From assembly GCA_963736425.1 (NCBI GenBank), contig CAVTOX010000025.1, forward strand, positions 1-64,000: a stretch of 64,000 bases of DNA. Direction: 5' to 3'. This stretch comes from Prado023 sp963736425 (GTDB taxonomy: Bacteria > Actinomycetota > Actinomycetes > S36-B12 > CAIYMF01). Both the position numbers and the translations under genes were made by a program. This document shows positions 61,771 to 64,000 of this stretch, one piece after another (position 1 is the stretch's first letter; each line of letters begins with the position of its first letter). The notes beneath the pieces were generated by a model. That model was not told the origin of the DNA and did no database searches. It saw nothing but the letters and a program-made list of their open reading frames with translations.

Positions 61771-62986
61771 TCAGCTGGTCAGCAGTCGGCTGCCGTGGAT
61801 GAACAGGCGGAACTGGCGGGCGACGAGGGCCGCGGCGACCTGCGCCGAGCCCGTGGCGCCGGGGAGGCTGGTGATCCACCCCGTGGTGGAGATGGGCACC
61901 GGGGTGGTGCCCGGCGGGTCGGGCAGCCGGAACCGGCGACCCAGCGCGGGCTCGGAGAGCAGCAGGAAGCGACCACGCGCCTGCCTGCTCGGCAGCGCAA
62001 AGCCCACGAGGGCGAGGTCGGGCTCCACCCAGGCCCGGAAGTCCGGCTGCAGGGTGTCCCCGGCCGCGCTCGACGGGCTGCCGTCCGCAGCCGCGGAGAC
62101 CAGCACGACCTGGGCGTCGGGGAACCTCCGCAGCAGCTCGCCGCGGACCAGCAGGACGGTGAGGCCGGCACTGCGGCCCGGGCGGTGTCGGCCGAGCTGC
62201 GGAGCCGCGGGGCCACGTGTGCACGTCGGTGATCTCGGCCGCCATCTGTCCGGTCGTGGGGTCGGGCCGGGTCGGCCAGAAGCGGCTGAACACGGTGCCG
62301 CGCTGGTCGGTCGGGAAGCCGCGCCACAGCAGCTCGCCGGCCATCGCGTGGTTCATCCCCACCAGGAACGCCTCGATCACCTGCTGGTTGGTCGCGGCCA
62401 GTGCGACGGTGTCGGAGGGCATGGTCGCCAGGCCGGGCAGGAGCCAGTCGCGACCCTCGCCGACCAGCTCGGCGTACATCGGCACCGGGATCCGCGGGCT
62501 GGCCATGATGGTCGCGACCCCGCCCGAGGACACCGCGCCGTCGGGGGACACCTGCACCCGGTCCGCGACCCGCGCTGCGATGGTCCGGGCCGGTGCGAGC
62601 TCCGCGACCAGCCGGCGGTCGAGTGCGTCGATGCGGGCGGCTGCCAGGACGACTGCCGGCGCAGGAGTGCCGGCAGCGCGCTGGAACGGGGCGAGTGCCA
62701 GCGCGAGGCCGTCGAGATCCGCGTCGTCGAAGTTGCCGGCGCGGCGCATCGCCGGCACGATCCCGCCCGGCCCGATCCCGGCGGCGGTGAAGTGCGGCAC
62801 GGCGGCCGTGCCGGTTCCCAGGCCGACCAGCAGGTCGACGGGATCCCACGCGATCGGCACGTCCGGGTTGCGCCAGCGGCGCTCGAGGCGACGCACGAGC
62901 GGCCCGCGGGGGCGCAGGGCCCGCCGCCAGTGCCCCGAGAGCAGCGGGGCCACCGGCAGGTCGGCGAGCTCGGCGGCCACCGTCAT
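61771..62986 (-). CDS. unrecognised protein C of the module (frameshift; perhaps joined to D)
   Basis: The frame runs MTVAAELADLPVAPLLSGHWRR and contains VPMYAELVGEGRDWLLPGLATMP and GFPTDQRGTVFSRFWPTRPDP. One extra C in a CCCC run near 62210 shifts it. The other frame continues LTVLLVRGELLRRFPDAQVVLV, then DFRAWVEPDLALVGFALPSRQARGRFLLLSEP and ends HGSRLLTS. The repaired piece is about 404 residues. If another single base near 62990 is removed, it becomes continuous with the upstream frame, so C and D may be one protein of more than 700 residues. No domain is recognised. Confidence 0.6.
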
Positions 62987-64000
62987 CGGGTCCCCGGGGA
63001 GCCCGGCGCACCCGGTCCAGGTGACCCGCGAGGACCTGCCAGCGCTCCCACGGCTCCAGCGGTGCGATCCGCTTGGCCATGATCGTGGTGCTCACGGCGA
63101 TCCCGGCCTGCGCCGAGCGCAGCAGGGCGTTCGCGGTGCGCAGGTCCCCGGCCTGGTCCCAGGCCGCGCGCATGAACTCCTCCTGGCGGCGCGCCACGAC
63201 GCGCACCCCCACTGCCGCGGCGGCCCGCAGCGCGGGGGAGCGGTTCAAGGTGCCGAGCCAGCTCGGCCAGGTCGCGCCGCGCGCGGAGGGCACCGCGGCC
63301 CCGGCGTGCCAGCGGCCGTACACGGGTGGGTCCAGCGCCGCGCCGGTGAGCAGCGCGGCGACGCGGGCGTCGGCGGCAGGGCGGGGGGCGCGGCCGACCG
63401 CGAGCACCCCGCCGAACGCCGTGGTGCTGCGTGGGGCTGGAGGGCTGCGCGGGCTCGCCCAGTGTCGTGGTGTCCACGGCGCGCGATCCGAGGCCGGTCC
63501 GGGCCGTGCGTTCCAGGGGCTCCAGCCGCCGGGCGAGCTGCTCGAAGGTGCCGCCCGGCCCGGTGGTGAACGTCCAGCTGGCGTAGACCGGCACGGGCAG
63601 GGGGTCCGGTGAGGTGGTCCACGCGCCGGAGGCGGTTCCCGGGGCCTGCCCCAGCCCGGCGAGCCGCCCGGCCTCGAACGTGGGGACCACGCAGGCCACG
63701 TACCGCGTGTTCGGCTCCAGGATCCGGGGCGCGACCAGGCGGGAGCGCTCGCCCTCCACGTGTGCCCACAGCGACCAGTCCACCCCGGTCGGCCGCTGCC
63801 CGGGGGGCACCTGCACGGACCGGCGCCCCTCGCCCAGCTCTCGCACCGGGCCGGCCGGGTCCGGTGCGGGCAGGACGATCAGTCCCACCCACGGCTGGAG
63901 CGCCACACCGGCCGTCGCAGCGCCGGGCGTGTAGCGCCAGGGCAGGTCAGCGGTGTGGAACTCGACGAACGCCAGCTCCTCGGGGGCCGCGGCCAGGGTG
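62983..64000 (-). CDS. unrecognised protein D, partial at right edge (frameshift)
   Basis: The coding frame enters from beyond base 64000. It reads EELAFVEFHTADLPWRYTPG, LQPWVGLIVLPAPD, then WSLWAHVEGERSRLVAPRILEPNTRYVACVVPTFEAGRLAGLG in outline and YASWTFTTGPGGTFEQLARRLEP. Near 63450 one extra base shifts the frame; the second frame continues FGGVLAVGRAPRPAADARVAALLTGAAL and RRQEEFMRAAWDQAGDLRTANALLRSAQAGIAV up to the start of C. The motif DLPWRYTPG with LQPWVGL looks like a conserved signature that I cannot assign to a named family. Start and full length are outside the window. Confidence 0.6.
   Translation of the reverse strand, partial: TLAAAPEELAFVEFHTADLPWRYTPGAATAGVALQPWVGLIVLPAPDPAGPVRELGEGRRSVQVPPGQRPTGVDWSLWAHVEGERSRLVAPRILEPNTRYVACVVPTFEAGRLAGLGQAPGTASGAWTTSPDPLPVPVYASWTFTTGPGGTFEQLARRLEPLERTARTGLGSRAVDTTTLGEPAQPSSPTQHHGVRRGARGRPRPPPCRRRPRRRAAHRRGAGPTRVRPLARRGRGALRARRDLAELARHLEPLPRAAGRRGSGGARRGAPPGGVHARGLGPGRGPAHRERPAALGAGRDRREHHDHGQADRTAGAVGALAGPRGSPGPGAPGSPGTR

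Overview
The window is high-GC actinobacterial DNA. The initiator tRNA has the actinobacterial sequence type, many genes overlap by ATGA or GTGA, and some promoters look leaderless (a TACACT box 6-7 nt before the start codon). The genes also fit: a Wood-Werkman transcarboxylase operon (5S, 12S and 1.3S subunits, common in Propionibacteriaceae and some relatives), GlgB, a GH65 phosphorylase, dodecin and an XRE/HBHA-like pair. I cannot fix the genus.

Layout. 0-6.2 kb: EamA transporter and hydrolase, HipA-like kinase with DUF3037, SDR, SGNH hydrolase, FabI, tRNA-fMet. 6.6-10 kb: response regulator overlapping a histidine kinase that is fused to a DUF4173 membrane region. 10.3-14.1 kb: transcarboxylase operon. 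14.3-22.2 kb: alpha-glucan/trehalose block (GlgB, dodecin, GT4, HAD-GH65 fusion, universal stress protein). 22.5-24.2 kb: ABC exporter. 25.2-27.6 kb: SufR-like regulator divergent from DUF2249, hemerythrin, zinc-ribbon Rieske and cupin genes, which looks like a nitric-oxide or redox set. 27.8-31 kb: LapA, SDR, CPBP protease, TMEM175 channel. 31.1-39 kb: arsenic island (arsA relic, ACR3, two small thioredoxins, ArsP-type permease, three ArsR-type regulators, CoA-disulfide reductase with rhodanese, an aquaporin::arsC deletion scar, a 26-residue Cys-rich peptide, arsC). 39-48 kb: small orphan genes and exported hydrolases and proteases. 48-51.3 kb: IS110 transposase and an AbiE toxin-antitoxin pair. 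52-55.7 kb: small genes, XRE regulator and an HBHA-like coiled-coil protein. 56-64 kb: a module of very large proteins that I do not recognise and that runs off the right edge.

Two patterns cross the window. First, a dispersed repeat of about 60 nt with a longer variable tail occurs six times, always on the + strand between genes. Second, at least nine reading frames are broken by indels, most of them single bases in short homopolymers. That points to draft-quality long-read sequence, or to decay, so the broken genes are annotated as whole loci.
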